From contig NC_092523.1 in the NCBI RefSeq assembly GCF_037038585.1, positions 47,013,501 through 47,077,500 on the forward strand: a stretch of 64,000 nt of DNA. The letters are read 5' to 3'. Source of the stretch: Patagioenas fasciata. Its lineage: Eukaryota; Chordata; Aves; Columbiformes; Columbidae. Under the pieces are notes generated by a model. It saw only the letters and a program-made list of their open reading frames with translations. It ran no database searches and was not told the origin of the DNA. Made by a program: the position numbers and the translations under genes. This document shows positions 39,101 through 52,119 of this stretch, in pieces. Positions within the stretch are counted from its first letter, which is position 1. Every line of letters begins with the position of its first letter.

Positions 39101-42100
39101 TCTGTGTTAAGTTGTTATCCTTTTAACATTCAACACTCCAGCTTTGCTCTTGGCTTTCTGAAGCATTATTCTTTATGCTGCTGACTACACACTTGCATTT
39201 GTATGTTTTCTTATTTTTTGGCTCAGTGGAGCAAGCAGTCAGCTTTTCCCTCATTCCTGAGGGATATCAGGTTACAAGAAACATTGGTCTGATCTTATAT
39301 ACTTATCCAGTAGCATATTAAAAATGCATATTTTCCTTTTGATTTTTCTCCTTGCCAGAGTTGGGTTTAATGCCACTTTTCTTCTCCCACTTGCTAGGCA
39401 CCGTTAACAAGCTGCTAGCTTATTCCCAAATGTATAAAGGCAGGCAACCCTATTTAACCCCAGCTGGGGATATAGTCCTTGCAAGTCACAAAAGAGCCAG
39501 TTCATTTTTAACTACATAAATTTATAGTGCATCCCTGCAGCTAAACTACTTTTGAGTGTGTTAGTTTTTTGAGGAGGTAGGTGAAAGACGGACAGAGGGT
39601 AATGCGACAGCCTCCCACAGCTGCCTGCATTCCTGCCCCCCGGAGGCACGGGACATGTTCCCATCCTGGGCCCCGGTGGAACTTGAGTCCCTGCCAGTGG
39701 GTACCATGGCTGCCTCTCTTTGAGATCCATTCAGTTATTAAAATTGTGCAGCACGTTCAAAGAAAAAAACAGCCAGAAATACAGTGCAGGCTCGCTAGAG
39801 CTGCACGCTGAGTCTGCAAGGTGGTGAACATCCATCAACCTGCCTCCCCCTTGTCCACCACTGCCATGGCTCAGTTCAGTGCTTTCATCCACGGGATCTT
39901 GTTCTCAGTCTCCAAACTCTTCAGGTCCAGGAGCAGGCTTACTGTCTTGCACATATGTGTGAACTCATCAGAACAATTGAAAAAACAAACAAACAAAAAA
40001 CACCTTACCAACCAATTTTTTGTTTTCTTGTTTACAATTAGGTTAAACACTTTGAAACATTAAGTAGGACTGATGCTAATAACACTTTCTTACAGAGGTG
40101 CTAGAAACTGTTAGGATAGGAATCTCAAGAGGCAATTCATCACCATCACAATTCCCCAAAACACCAAGAAGAGGGTTGTAACTGCTTTTCTTATAGCAAA
40201 AAATTGTGAAAGTTTCAGCCTGAAAACACATTTGTGACTGGGTAATTGTCATGTGTGAAGAGTATGAACTAGAAGACTAGAAAGACAGAAAGGTATGGCA
40301 AATCATACGGATGTGAAAGCATGCTACCACTCAAGCTAGAAATACTGTTTAATACAATTATATTGTCTATTGTCATAATATTTTGTTTTCTCTTAACTGA
40401 GCACATAAAGATTTAGGTCACTCTCCAATGCAAACTTCTGAATTGGTGCCTCGCTACTTGGATTTATCTGTGGCCATACAATTATGGATGTTCAAAAATA
40501 ATTAAATGCATTCATTAAGTAATCATCTTACTAACAGAAAATATATGAAACTGAAAAGTCAAAAAAGTCCTAGGAGAAAATGTTCTAAAATTGTTTATAT
40601 TCTAATACAATGTACAATAGCAAAGAGGACAGGCTGGTATTTCCAAAAGGTCAATTTTTTGTGCAAGTAACCAGCAATGAAAAGACCAGAATGACATATT
40701 CCACATGATTCACAGTCCTAGCAGCCCGAGGTAAGAGTTTGCATGGACATACAGTAACTAATAACCTACAAAGGGACACAACTGGGGTTTGTGCCAGCTC
40801 ATGAATCTTCAAGCAAATAAGCTAGGTTTTCTTCCTTTGTTTTATACAAATCTAAGCATTTCAATTTTGTCCATTTGGGCAAAATTCAGAAGCTTTTTTT
40901 TTTTTATTCTATCTAGCGTGACCAGCATGTGAAAAGGAAATAGAGGATGCTTGATGCAACTTTCTCAAGGAAAAAGAGCAGAAACTCACATCTAATTCTC
41001 CTGGGAAACCTCCCGTTCCAAACAAGAAAACAAGGGAGAAAAAAGCATAATCGACTAAACCTTGAACTTCGTTTGTTTAAATTTCCGGTTTAAGTAGCTG
41101 AAGGTAATGCATCCATGCTTCATAAGCATTGAAAGCCGACGAGAATGATTCTTGAGCTGAAAATGGACGAGACTTCTGTCAATTCCAAACACAGTTATCC
41201 AGAAAAAAAAAAAAATCTGCTTTACTGCCTGTCTCTGTTGAGGCTCCAGAAAATATCCAAGGTATTCGGGCCCTGAAAACACTGGCAAAATAAAATCACT
41301 TTAATCTAGATTGCATGTTCTGACTGTATTTGGAACCAGGCTCGATTGCTTCTGCAATAAAGGATGATTTACAATCCTGATGTCTTTAGCAACAGAAAGC
41401 TTAAGTGAAAAAAACTCTCACAAAATCATCTTTATTTATTTGAATTCATCTAGCTGTGCTAGGGAAGAGACTAACTCAACAGATTGTTAGTCTCCCAATA
41501 GAACTTGGTCTCCTGAAAAGCTCTGAAAAAAACCACAGATTCACAAGTGCCTCACATGGCATTGAGCAGAGCTGTACTCCGAACCCCCAGGGATGTCAAG
41601 GCAGATGCTGAAAAACATTCAATATCTTGCTGAGGAGCCAGGAGCAAAAGAGACTGTGTTGTGCCTAAAGCACAACAGGAGAACTCCAGCTGGTGAAATT
41701 GCACTGTGGAGTAAGATCTTTTCCTTAGTTCTCAGGTAAAATGGAGGTATAAGTAAAAAAATAATTAAGTTAAAGAAAAAAATATAGCAATACTGTTTAT
41801 GATGCTCATGAAAAGATACGCTCAGGCTGGTCCTTTCCAGAGGCTAGGCTGCAATGCAACCGCACTTTAAGTTTCATTTGACTAAAGTACATTTTTCAAC
41901 AAAACCTCCTCAGTCTCGAAGGCTTGTGATGCTGCAGAGAGAGCTACTTTTCCCCACAGCAGCCTGAAGCTGCATCTCATGTCTCATTTCAACACGTAAC
42001 ACCTGTTTCTGCAGGAAGACGTTGCAAAACACATAGCATCCAAGGCTTGTTCACAGAGACTCTTTGCATGACTCATCTCTGAGTGATCACAAGTTTTCCT

Positions 42101-45100
42101 CGAGAGAAGCTCCACGGTGCACAGCAGATTACCAAGGCTCTGCCTTGCCATCGAGTGCTTCAGCTGAAACATGTCCTAGGGCTGAGGCATAACAAGACAT
42201 CAGCAATGAGAGCAAGGCTAGAGGAACAATATCCTGCATCGCTTTGCATTGCGCTGCCTCCCAGACCTGCTGCAGAGAGCACTCCGGCAAAATTACTCTG
42301 TTTTGATAAAAATTGGGCACGATTTAAGAAGCTTTAGCCAAAAGGTAAGATGGAAGCCACATGCCAAGGAATTCTGCAGCTAAAACCTCCCAGATTTTTA
42401 TGCCTGAAGCAAAAGGTACCAATTTCAACTCGAAAGACAAATAGGAGCTGGAGAGGGAAATTGTGGGGGTGAAACCCAGGGCACACTTGGTGGAGTTGAA
42501 TGGAAACAAGAATCCCAATTGCTTGGAAGTGAATAGGGTTCAAGTAAAAAGGCAATTTTACTAGGCTGAGCAGTGGATTCCTCACAAGGAAATTATTTTC
42601 CTCCTTTTCATGGACAAAAAGATTGTTCCAGTGACAGAGTCACCATGGAAACTGATTTTGAGAATAACAAGAAAGCATTTACGGTGCAGAGCTCATTTTA
42701 AAGGCTGGTGAACCAGCAGCATCCCATTCCTCTAACTGGGCTGATAACCTGATCAGATGGCCCAAAGAACTAAAATAACATGTTTTAAAGTGTGGAATGG
42801 CAATGCTAAATGGACCTGTCACAGCTTTGTGTCACTGCGCCTTTATGACCTTCAAAGTGGTGGACAGAGGACTCAAAGTTTCTGCCAGGACACAACTTTA
42901 GCCAGGCTGACTGGCACCACTTCTCTCAGGGAGCAAAAGCCAGAGACTGGTGAGCACCTCTCCCCAAGTTAATTCAATTAGCCTGTCATTTTCTTTTGTA
43001 TCATTCAGTTTTAATATGAAGGAAGGTGTTTGTTTTTGTTTTTGTTTTTTTTTTTTCCTGCCAGTAGACTGAAAATTCACAGTTGTCAAATGCAAGGGCA
43101 CGCACCACTGACTGAGGTGTGGAGGGCAGCATTTCTTGCCACACTGGCTGTACTTACGAATTCTGGTTCTTCCTGTGGCTGCCACACAGACAAGGAAAAC
43201 TGAGAAGCACCTGCTACCCCAAGGGCTCCCGTGATGCTAACTGCACAACTTGGTGGCAAATATTTTCTTGACCAGCTCTGAGAAAACCGCTGAAAAAAAG
43301 CAACCAATGTTGCCTGTAAAATGTAGCACACATTGAACCAAGCACATGGCCCAAACTGCCCATCTCTGATTTATTCCAGCCCAAGAAGAAACAGGGCACC
43401 CCTTCACATTGAGCACAGAGGGGGTTTCCTATTATCCCAGCCCTGTGGTCTCAAGAAGCCAGGAGGAGAGGTGAGCTTTTGGAAGAGCCCATCACCTCAC
43501 CAGTCTGCTCTGTAGAGTGAAAGGGTTAATTTCTGCCAGGGTAGCTCAAGTTCTAAGGAAGGAAGAGGAGATACTACCTTGCACAGCTGAGGGTATTCTC
43601 AATGAGCCAGCATCCTCTGCAGTGGGGAATAAAAAGCCACTATAATAATGGTTATTGCAAGCATGAAGTCACTGGCACCTAAAGTTTTCATTTTTGTTAA
43701 ATGGAAATGCAAGCAAATGAAAGCGATTTGCTTATGTTGCCCTAAGGTTTCCCATCTTGGGAGTAGCCATGTGAGGCTGCAAGTGATACCACTCATCCTC
43801 TGTGAACAAGAAGTCTGGTTTACAGTGATCTGGAATCCAAGCACGAGGTAGAGATAAGAAAAGACACTTCTGTGGTCTGTTTCAATACAAAATGCTAAAA
43901 TGTTGTCTTCAGAGTAGAAGTCATGAGGTTTTTTCCTTCCCTTCATCTTCAGTCTTTGCTCTGTTTTGTATTTACTCTCTACAACATTGAAGGTTGAGGG
44001 ATGGAAGGCTGGGCACATGCAGTATCTGTATTTCAGACTTCAAAAACAAAGAATACATGGACATGAACTCTAAAACAGAGCGAATCATGTTCTTCTAGCA
44101 CTGCCACACAACTTTTCAAACAAGGCTACCAAGAGCTTTCAGACAGATGTGAGGCTGTTCTCTGCACACGAGTAACCAAGGAGCAGTATCCCGGCTCGCA
44201 GACACCTGTAGTGCTGGAAGGAGAAGTTTCGCAGCCTAAACTCCTGGCACCAACCTCTAACGGCCAAAACTCAAGATAAGATGACACCTGTCAGGTGGAG
44301 CAAAGACAAGAGGCAAACCCCAGGCTTTTGCAGGGTGTGGGTGCAGAAGTGGATGAGAAAATAAACTAACTTAATCAGATTTGGATGGTTTTTGAAGTAG
44401 TCAGAAATCAGGCAGGCTGTAAAGGCATTACTGCACAAATGTTTATTTTTCAAGTAGACTGTTTCTGCTCAGGTTTTCCTCTGCTGCCTTCTTGGCAAAA
44501 CTTCTTTCATTTTAGCAAAAGCTGAAGCCATGTGTCTGTCCCACCTTCATTGCCATCATTCATACAAGAGGTGACAGAATCATTCCATTAGCATTGAATG
44601 GGGAATGAAACTAAAGCCTCTGAAACACATAACCTTGAAAAAAAATTACATTGTTAAGTAGATAGCTAGACATCAAATGGTTTCTTTCAGTAACTCCATA
44701 GTACATCTGCAAGCTTGTTCCTCTGATTTTTTCATTTAATTATAAATGATTGCTTGCACTATTGCGTACTAGTTTATGATGCAAAAGCACTTGAATTAGA
44801 GTACAATTATTCACCATTTACTTGCCAAGATAAGCATTTGTGAGGGTTACTATGCCAAAAATAAAGTTGTCTAGAAGAGCAGGGAGGGGAACTGTCAGCA
44901 AATATAGAGCTAGGTGTAGATCTTGCTAATGCTTTTTAGACAGTGAACACTCCCTCCCTCTGGCCCCAATTCAGGCGCAGACATACTAACCAATAATAGT
45001 AACCAATTATAGTAGCCACAAAATAGCAAAAAACTTTGCAAAAATTGTTTTTTATCTGCTCCCCACCAAAAGCTGGGTGATGCAGCTGAGGGTTTGGTAT

Positions 45101-48100
45101 AGGAAATATCTGCATAGCAAGTCAGGAACCAACGCTTTTCATTTATGATTTTCTAATTCAGGAAGTTGGTCCGAAACAGACATCAGACAAACCCACTCTG
45201 TTGGCTCATGACTGACAAGGCAAAAGCCTAAAAAGACCAAAAATTTGAAATAAAATTCCCCTTTTTCATTTCCCAAGTTCCTATCAAGTTAACAGCCAAA
45301 TTTGCATATCAGTAAAGAGCACTTAACAGAAAACTCTGTTTCAATAACTAGCATAAGCATTGAAGAAAGAAGAATGAAAATACACAACCCCAAAATGCAG
45401 ATTTATATCATACCTACTCAGAATAGTGAAGGCCTATGTCCTACTCAGACATGCAGTTTTCTGAGGTTTGTACAACCTTCTAATTATTTTGATAATTAAC
45501 AATAAGGAAAGGGCATATCGGGGGTTTTTTGTTGCTTTTTAAAGACAGCTTCAAAGACAATAACCAGTTTTGAACAAAACATTTTAAATTGAAGTTTTGA
45601 TTTTGAATTATTTTAACTGTTTTCATTCTTACTGCCTCCAATCTAAGGACAGAACAGTAAACCAGTGCTTCTATAACACCTTTACTTGAAAGGACCAGAA
45701 AAAGTTCGTGGACTCCAAGATGGATTTGAAGCTGGTTTGTTCAATATATCTGTTTAAAAAAAAACCTCACTCACTGAAACTTTGATGGTAGTTACGCCAA
45801 AACGAGAACATATCATCCAGGCTTTTTTTTAATAGCTGAGGATGCTGATGATAAATACCTAATCGAAATCAGTGCATAGTGGAAAATAAAAAAAAATAAA
45901 ATAAAAAAATCAACTATCTTACCTTTCACTAGGTGATACTGACACTGGTATATTTGAGCTTTTGGTATAACTTTCTTCAGTGTTATTTCTTACATATTCT
46001 TCTCAAACAGATATTTATGACCATGGAATAACAAATAGGTCTGTTACAGAGCCTTGACTTTTCCTTTGTTAATCACTGATCTCAGGAACTGACTTTTTAA
46101 AAACATAGTGAAAAGCATTTTCCCTAGAATGTATTTTAGGAGGGAAGCAAGCCCACAGAGGAATATAGTTTATTGTGATGATTAATTGATGTGATGCAAA
46201 AAATTAATCAAAAAGCATTTGTGCCTGTATGTCTTTGACCAAGTACAGTATAACAGAGGAAGAAAGATAAACTGACTCAACAGCCAATTAATTTTTCTGA
46301 GAAACTCAAAATATGAAAATCTGACTTTTATATTCCTTCAAAAATCCTCCAGAACGCTAGGATCGGCCAGAGGCATTGTTTTGCATGCGTAGTAGTGGTA
46401 ATGCAAGAAGACATGATGGGATTGATTTTTTCCCTCTCCTTTTTTTTTTTTCTTAACAGAAAGGGGAAAGGTGGGAAAAATAAAAAAAATCATTTTTCCC
46501 ACTGCAGACTGCAGAAATGAGGGGAAAAAAAAAAAAAAACCACAAAACAAACAACCCCAACTAAACAAAAAAACCCCAACCAAACAAAAAATCCCAATGC
46601 CACCAAGTCGCAGCCTGAGGCAGGAGACACAACCAAAGGTGGCCAGGAAAGGAGGTGGATCCCTGTGTGACACAGCTTCAGTATACAGGTGGTAACTCCT
46701 TTTCACTGCAAACACAACTTCTTACCCCACTGGCTTTCTCTAGGAGTCATAATTTTTAACAGCTTTTCCTTTTGAGCTTCAGCAGCAGCACAGTTCATCA
46801 CCTCCCCTGAAAAAGGTGCCCCTCAGACTGGCTATAGGATTTAATTAAGAGCTGATTGCCAGTAGACCCGTCAGGGTTCTTCGGAACAAAAGGATGAACT
46901 AATTTTTAAAATGAAGTCTTTCATGTAGAAAGGCACTTTGTTTCTCAGAATAACTTGGGTTTTCATCAAACAACTGGGAACAGAAAATTGCCCAGCAGGT
47001 TTTACTTGAAAACTATTCTGTATAAATACTTCACCAGGATTTTTGTCCCAAAAAGAAAACGTTTCTAACTGGGTTAGGTGAAATAATGACTGGATGACCA
47101 AATTATCCATAGTATAAAAAATGTTCATTCATTTGTGGGATGCTATAATGCTCCTGAAGTGACCCTGAAAAGTTCAGTGCTGATTGTGGTATTCACAGAC
47201 AATTTTGCCCTCTAGCCTTCTTGACATCCAACCTTCTGCACATAAATTTAAAGAGGCAAGTCTTATGTATAGATACCTCCCTTCCTATATGCCTGTGCAC
47301 TGGAAGGTGTGTGCACTGACAGGTGTGTCAGCAAGAGGAGGAGGAAGACAGGCAGCCATCTGTACAGACTGCAGCATGTTGCTCCGTCAGCCTATGTGGT
47401 TTCTGTGAGCAGATCTGAAAAGGAAATGATAATGGAGGGATGGAAGAGAAAACACAAAAGGGACAAGGGAAAAGAAGCTGAAGAGAAAGGCTATCATTGG
47501 TGCGAAGGCAGATAGATCCCTTAAGCACAGGAATATTTACAGTAGCGTATCTAGATTGCAGCTAACTGCAAACAGAAGAATCCAATCCCTTGCGTGACCC
47601 CGCGGGTTAACCAAGGACTTCAGCTGTTGAAGCCACCACATGTGGATTTCTGGGGTGTGCTGATCCTCTAGAGCAGGCAAGACATCTAATCGCTGCCTCA
47701 GCAAAGCCTTCTGTAAATGAAGTGCCATGAACCCCCAGACTAATAACCTCGAATGAAGTCTGGCTGCCAAGAGACCATTTTTCCCAGATCCCTGTTCCTT
47801 TCCACAGAAATGCTGCACACACCGTCCCATCTCAGCCCCAGCAATGCTGCCAAACTCATATGAACTCCACTACTAGCAGGCACCAAATGCTTCCAGGTAT
47901 TTTACAGCCATCTTTGACATTTTTCCTTCCTCCTCACACCCCCAGCATGCTCTACCCCTTCTCCAATCCCTAAACTGGCAGGGGGAAAAGGGAAAGCCTG
48001 TATTTATTCAGGCAGCCAGCCACACAGAACAGGTAAATCACGAGCTCACAGTGCAGCCCCTCAGACTAAATTTGGCTGAAATCCACTGTGGAATTTATGA

Positions 48101-51100
48101 GCACTGGGAGGGAAAAGGAGAGAAATGACAGAAAACCTAATCATACCAACCTCACCTCTGCAAGAAACAAGGTGAAGATAAGCACCAGCCAGATCATCTG
48201 ACTGGCAGAAATACAGCTGGGTGACTGGACTCTGTAAGGAGCTCTTGCATCAAACTCTGTAGTCACCATCACAGATTGGCTTTCTTTTCCCATCGTTCTC
48301 CTAATAAGTTTCAGTTCCAGCTTTGCCACTTGGTCACAGCATCACTGTACCCTTTGCATCAGAGCCTGGATTTTCCTTTTTAAAACATGTAGGTTACTAC
48401 ATCCCCAAAAAGCAATGACATTTCAGAGGGTGCATTAATGAAAGGCTTAGCAGCTGAATTACGTCAAAACCAACACTCTTGTGACTGTTAACATTTTAGT
48501 GCTCTGCAGGTACCACAAAAGGAGCCCTACAGTCCATGCTTGACTAGTTAAAAGAAAAGCTGAGGAAAAATATGTTTTTTCAGGGCAGATGCAGTCAGGT
48601 TCCTAAATAGATCAGGTACAAACAAATATTTTCTCCTGTGTCTAAGTCTGCTTCACAGTGGCTAATCAAATCAGTCCCAAGTAGTAGCCTTACCCAACAG
48701 CTCAGCTTAGTACTCTAGTGATAAACTCCTCATGAGATTATTTTGAAAAGTTGGACCTGACAGTGCTCCTGTCAGAGCTGCAGACTCTGCTAAAAAGAAC
48801 TGCCTTTGATTTTCACACTTTGCACTAGTAGCTGCTTTAATTATAAACCTGAATTGTAGTAAGGGCCTGACCTCCTGACTGAGCTATAACAGCTGAAAAT
48901 ATTTACCTTACATGGGCAAAAAAACCCTTCAGGAAGATAAAAAAAAAAGAGGAAGACATATACATAATATAGCTGTGACATAACCACAAGAATGACAGCA
49001 GAAGTAAGCATGTAAACCCTACTATTTCCATGTCAGATTCTTTAGAAATATCCAAGAGTCTATCTTAAGAAAACTCTGAAGAAACAAACCAGGACACAAG
49101 ATCAGATTGATTGTTTTCATTCTGTTAAAGGCTAATAGCCAAAAATACCTCAGAAGGAAAATAACTTTAACTTTTAGCCACTTTTAACTCAGCAGAAAAC
49201 AAAAGTCTTAGCTTTTCTTAAAAATAAAAGTGAACACACATCTGAAATCACATAATTATACCTGGTTTCATACTGTGTGATTCAGCAGTCTGATGAGTAT
49301 CTTTTATTTTTAAGAAAAAAAGCTCTAAAAGTGAGCAGATGCAGCAGTCTCAAAGTGTCCTGGAATATTCAAGACATATAAATGGTCTCTTTTTGTCTCA
49401 GGGGATCTGGATTTGCTTTTCCTGTTGAAAGCCACCTTCACTAAAAGAATGCAGAATCATGAGAAAGGTAGTGTGAAATACATCAACTTCACTGGAGTAA
49501 CAAGTATCAGTTTCTGATAATAATGTGCCTCTTCTTCCCTGTCTCTCTTTAGCTGAGAAATTTCTGTTCTGGCTGTGCCAAAATTGTGTCCTTATGGGAC
49601 AAGATGCATTCTCCCACCAGGCTTGCTAACCAACACCAGAAGAAGACAGGAGTAGAAAACAGAGTATGATTGCATTATCTGTCTTCTATTCTGCACCCGT
49701 AAAATGAAAACAAAACTCAACAGCAAATTACATAGCTGAAAATTCCTTGCACTCAAACTACTTAAGTTTTGTGTCCAAAGCATGAGGACTGTGTTTGACA
49801 TTTTAAACGTATCTCTCGTGCTGACTGACTACAGCACCTCCAAGCAAGTCTACCTCAATTACAGTTATTTAACTCCTATTTACTATATTTAATGGGTTTA
49901 TTGCAGTCCACAATGCTTTCACTCTACAGACAGGAAGCCACAATATTGCAGCTAAACTTACGTAACTGGTCATCCTCATTTCCTTTTGAATTTGGAAAGT
50001 AGCCAAAGCAGTAAAAACCAGTAAGAAACCCTCATCCCACAGGTACCAGAGGAAGTCTTGATGCTCTAACTACTACAGGCCATAAATGACCCAAGACTCC
50101 TTGACAAGCAGAAGTTCAGCCATGTGAAAGTGATTCTAAGAAGAAAGAACCATCAACAAGTTCATGCGCTTAACATTCCTTCATATGAACAAGTCTTTGA
50201 GTCACCATCTTTGCGTGTGTGGCAGATATGTGCTCTCAAATGCAGATGGGCTGAGGAGCTTCTGACACCTGTCAGGTGGTACAGAACTGATTCACAGAAA
50301 AAACAGACACTTAGGGGAAAAAATAAAAAATACTCTCTTAAGAGAGATATTCTACAAAGAACAGAAAAAGCTTTCTCTAGTGCTTCACAGCACAAAATCC
50401 AACCGTTAGAACCACCACCCACACTACATGTGTATCAGTACCTTGGTTTGGCAGCACCACGTAGCTTTAGTGGAGGGCACTCCATGCACAGGGCAAAAGC
50501 CAGGCCTGGTATGAAACACTGCATTCAGCTCATTACTACATACTTGCATCAAGCTTTTACCAATTAGCAGCTGATGAGCTGTTACTTGCTTATCAACACG
50601 TTAAATATCAGACATACTAGGAATAAAATCTTTCCAAATACAGAAAAGGAAATGCCTCCATCGCAATGACGCTGTAAGCACGATGACATTTTACTGTGTG
50701 CCAGGCATCACATACGTTTTCCTTTGGGTAACAGACAGCTTGTGACGATACCTCTGTAAGAGGAAAATCTTCCACTTGGTAACTTCCCAATTACTTTTCT
50801 GTCTTCATAGATGTGGAAGAACAATAGCCAGGGGCAAACCTGAAATCCTTGGATTTTAACACACACTGAACTGCAAGGAAACATTTTAATTGGAAAGGTC
50901 ACAGGAGACAGACTTCTGAGCACATCTCCAGCTAAATGTCACCTTCTCAGCGATACTCTCATCAGAGGTTACATCAAAGGCAGAAAGACATTTACACACA
51001 TCTACCTTGCAGCAGGCCACTCTGCCCTGTAAAGGTAAAGCCTATATCCTCCAGAGGGGTACAGCAGAAATGCCATCTTGCAACCCATAGCTGTGGGAGA

Positions 51101-51584
51101 TACAAAAACAGCCTGGACCCTCCATCCCTCTCTTTGTAGTCATGCACTGATCATAGCTAGAAACCAGAAGCTGATAAAAGAGTGGGATGCTTGTGAAATT
51201 TCACTAAACAAAACTGAGACATTCTGAAATGCATTATTTTGATTTGCTGCTTTTTTAGTCTGAAATTGAAAAATGTAAATAAACCCAAAGATACTCAGCA
51301 TCTTCAATTCAATTTGAACAGAAAATTGAATTTGGTCTCTCACATCCCAGATTAGCATCCTAAATCCTGGTGCACTGTGGTGCAAAGGGTTGACCAGAGA
51401 ACGTTTCTTGGTCTCAAATCCAGTACATCCACTGGAACAGATTTAGCTCTGATGAACTAGTGTTTTCCAACAACACACAAAATATTGTCACTAAATTTAC
51501 AAGCAGTTCTAGCAATACAATAAAGAACAACTTGAAATCAGGCCTCAGCCTTTCTACTCACATCCTTACCATCTTCACTGTTTT
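30106..51584. other. Intergenic region between TMEM131L and MND1
   Basis: About 21.5 kb with no exon I can recognise on either strand. It contains chance open frames, A-rich tracts (39967-40000, 46525-46596), a cluster of TAAT-type motifs (34060-34490) and a few splice-like segments, of which 34591-34645 on the minus strand is the best formed. The stretches 31.0-33.6 kb and 37.3-38.8 kb are somewhat GC-richer. I identified no transposons, RNA genes or processed retrocopies here, but old diverged elements could be missed by eye. Confidence 0.7.
46525..46596. repeat. A/C-rich low-complexity tract
   Basis: A run of about 15 A is followed by AAAC/ACCCC-type simple sequence. It lies in intergenic DNA between the two genes. 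Confidence 0.9.
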
Positions 51585-52012
51585 CCATTAATGGATTCTG
51601 CATCTCTTTTATTCCATTGTCAAGATGACGGAAAAATTCATTCTATTCCATATTGCTCCCTGTTATTCCACTCCAAACCCTTCAACATGTTTAAACATAA
51701 ATCCCTGGAGCTTCTATTTGCAGTTAAGCAAAACAAGAGTAAAATCCAGCCTCAAGACTTTGTGATATTTTCTATAAGCACTGTCCATTTTCAGTTTGTC
51801 TTTCATAGAAGTAACCCAGTGATTTACTGTCCAGAGAATACAAGAAAAAAAAGGAAATGCAACAAATAGTTTTAGAATTTGATTAACTTTAACAAAACCT
51901 GCAAAATAAAGGGTAGTCGGCTGTTTGAAGGGGATTCAGATACACATTTAAATGCTAATTGATAATACACAACAAACTATGTACAACTGTGTCAGCCATC
52001 AACTGCTCAGCA
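51585..52012 (-). other. MND1: Probable MND1 3' untranslated region
   Basis: The stop codon is followed on the minus strand by AT-rich non-coding sequence with multiple stops in all frames. The first clear AATAAA on this strand lies at 51608-51613, so a 3' UTR of about 420 nt is the simplest model. The exact end is inferred and other cleavage sites are possible. Confidence 0.45.
51608..51613 (-). terminator. MND1: Candidate MND1 polyadenylation signal
   Basis: The plus strand reads TTTATT, which is AATAAA on the minus strand, about 400 nt past the MND1 stop. About 30-40 nt further on the minus strand is a G/T-rich stretch (GATGGTAAGGATGTGAG) that could serve as the downstream element. This rests on sequence alone. 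Confidence 0.4.
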
Positions 52013-52119
52013 CTAATCAATGTAATCCAAATCTTCTGGGATTCCAAAACTTTTGTCTATTCTGCTCTCTTCAAATCCAAATTTACGTTTGGCCCAGGAC
52101 TTTATTGAAAAGATGTTAT
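52013..52119 (-). CDS. MND1: MND1 terminal coding exon
   Basis: This exon encodes the last 34 residues of meiotic nuclear divisions protein 1 plus the stop. It starts with two bases completing an Asp codon and reads [17 protein letters not shown], then [17 protein letters not shown] and TAG. Human MND1 ends [17 protein letters not shown], then NKIDRTFGIPEDFDYID, so the match is near complete. The acceptor is CTGTTTACAG|AT. MND1 forms a heterodimer with HOP2 (PSMC3IP) in the nucleus of meiotic cells and stimulates DMC1/RAD51 strand invasion. This C-terminal segment forms helices that cap the coiled-coil rod and help contact the recombinase filament. The reading frame is intact. Confidence 0.97.

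Noticed and set aside
41055-41288. Minus-strand 77-codon open frame
   Set aside because: No recognisable motif, includes a poly-Phe run from a poly-A tract, and has no neighbouring exon signals.
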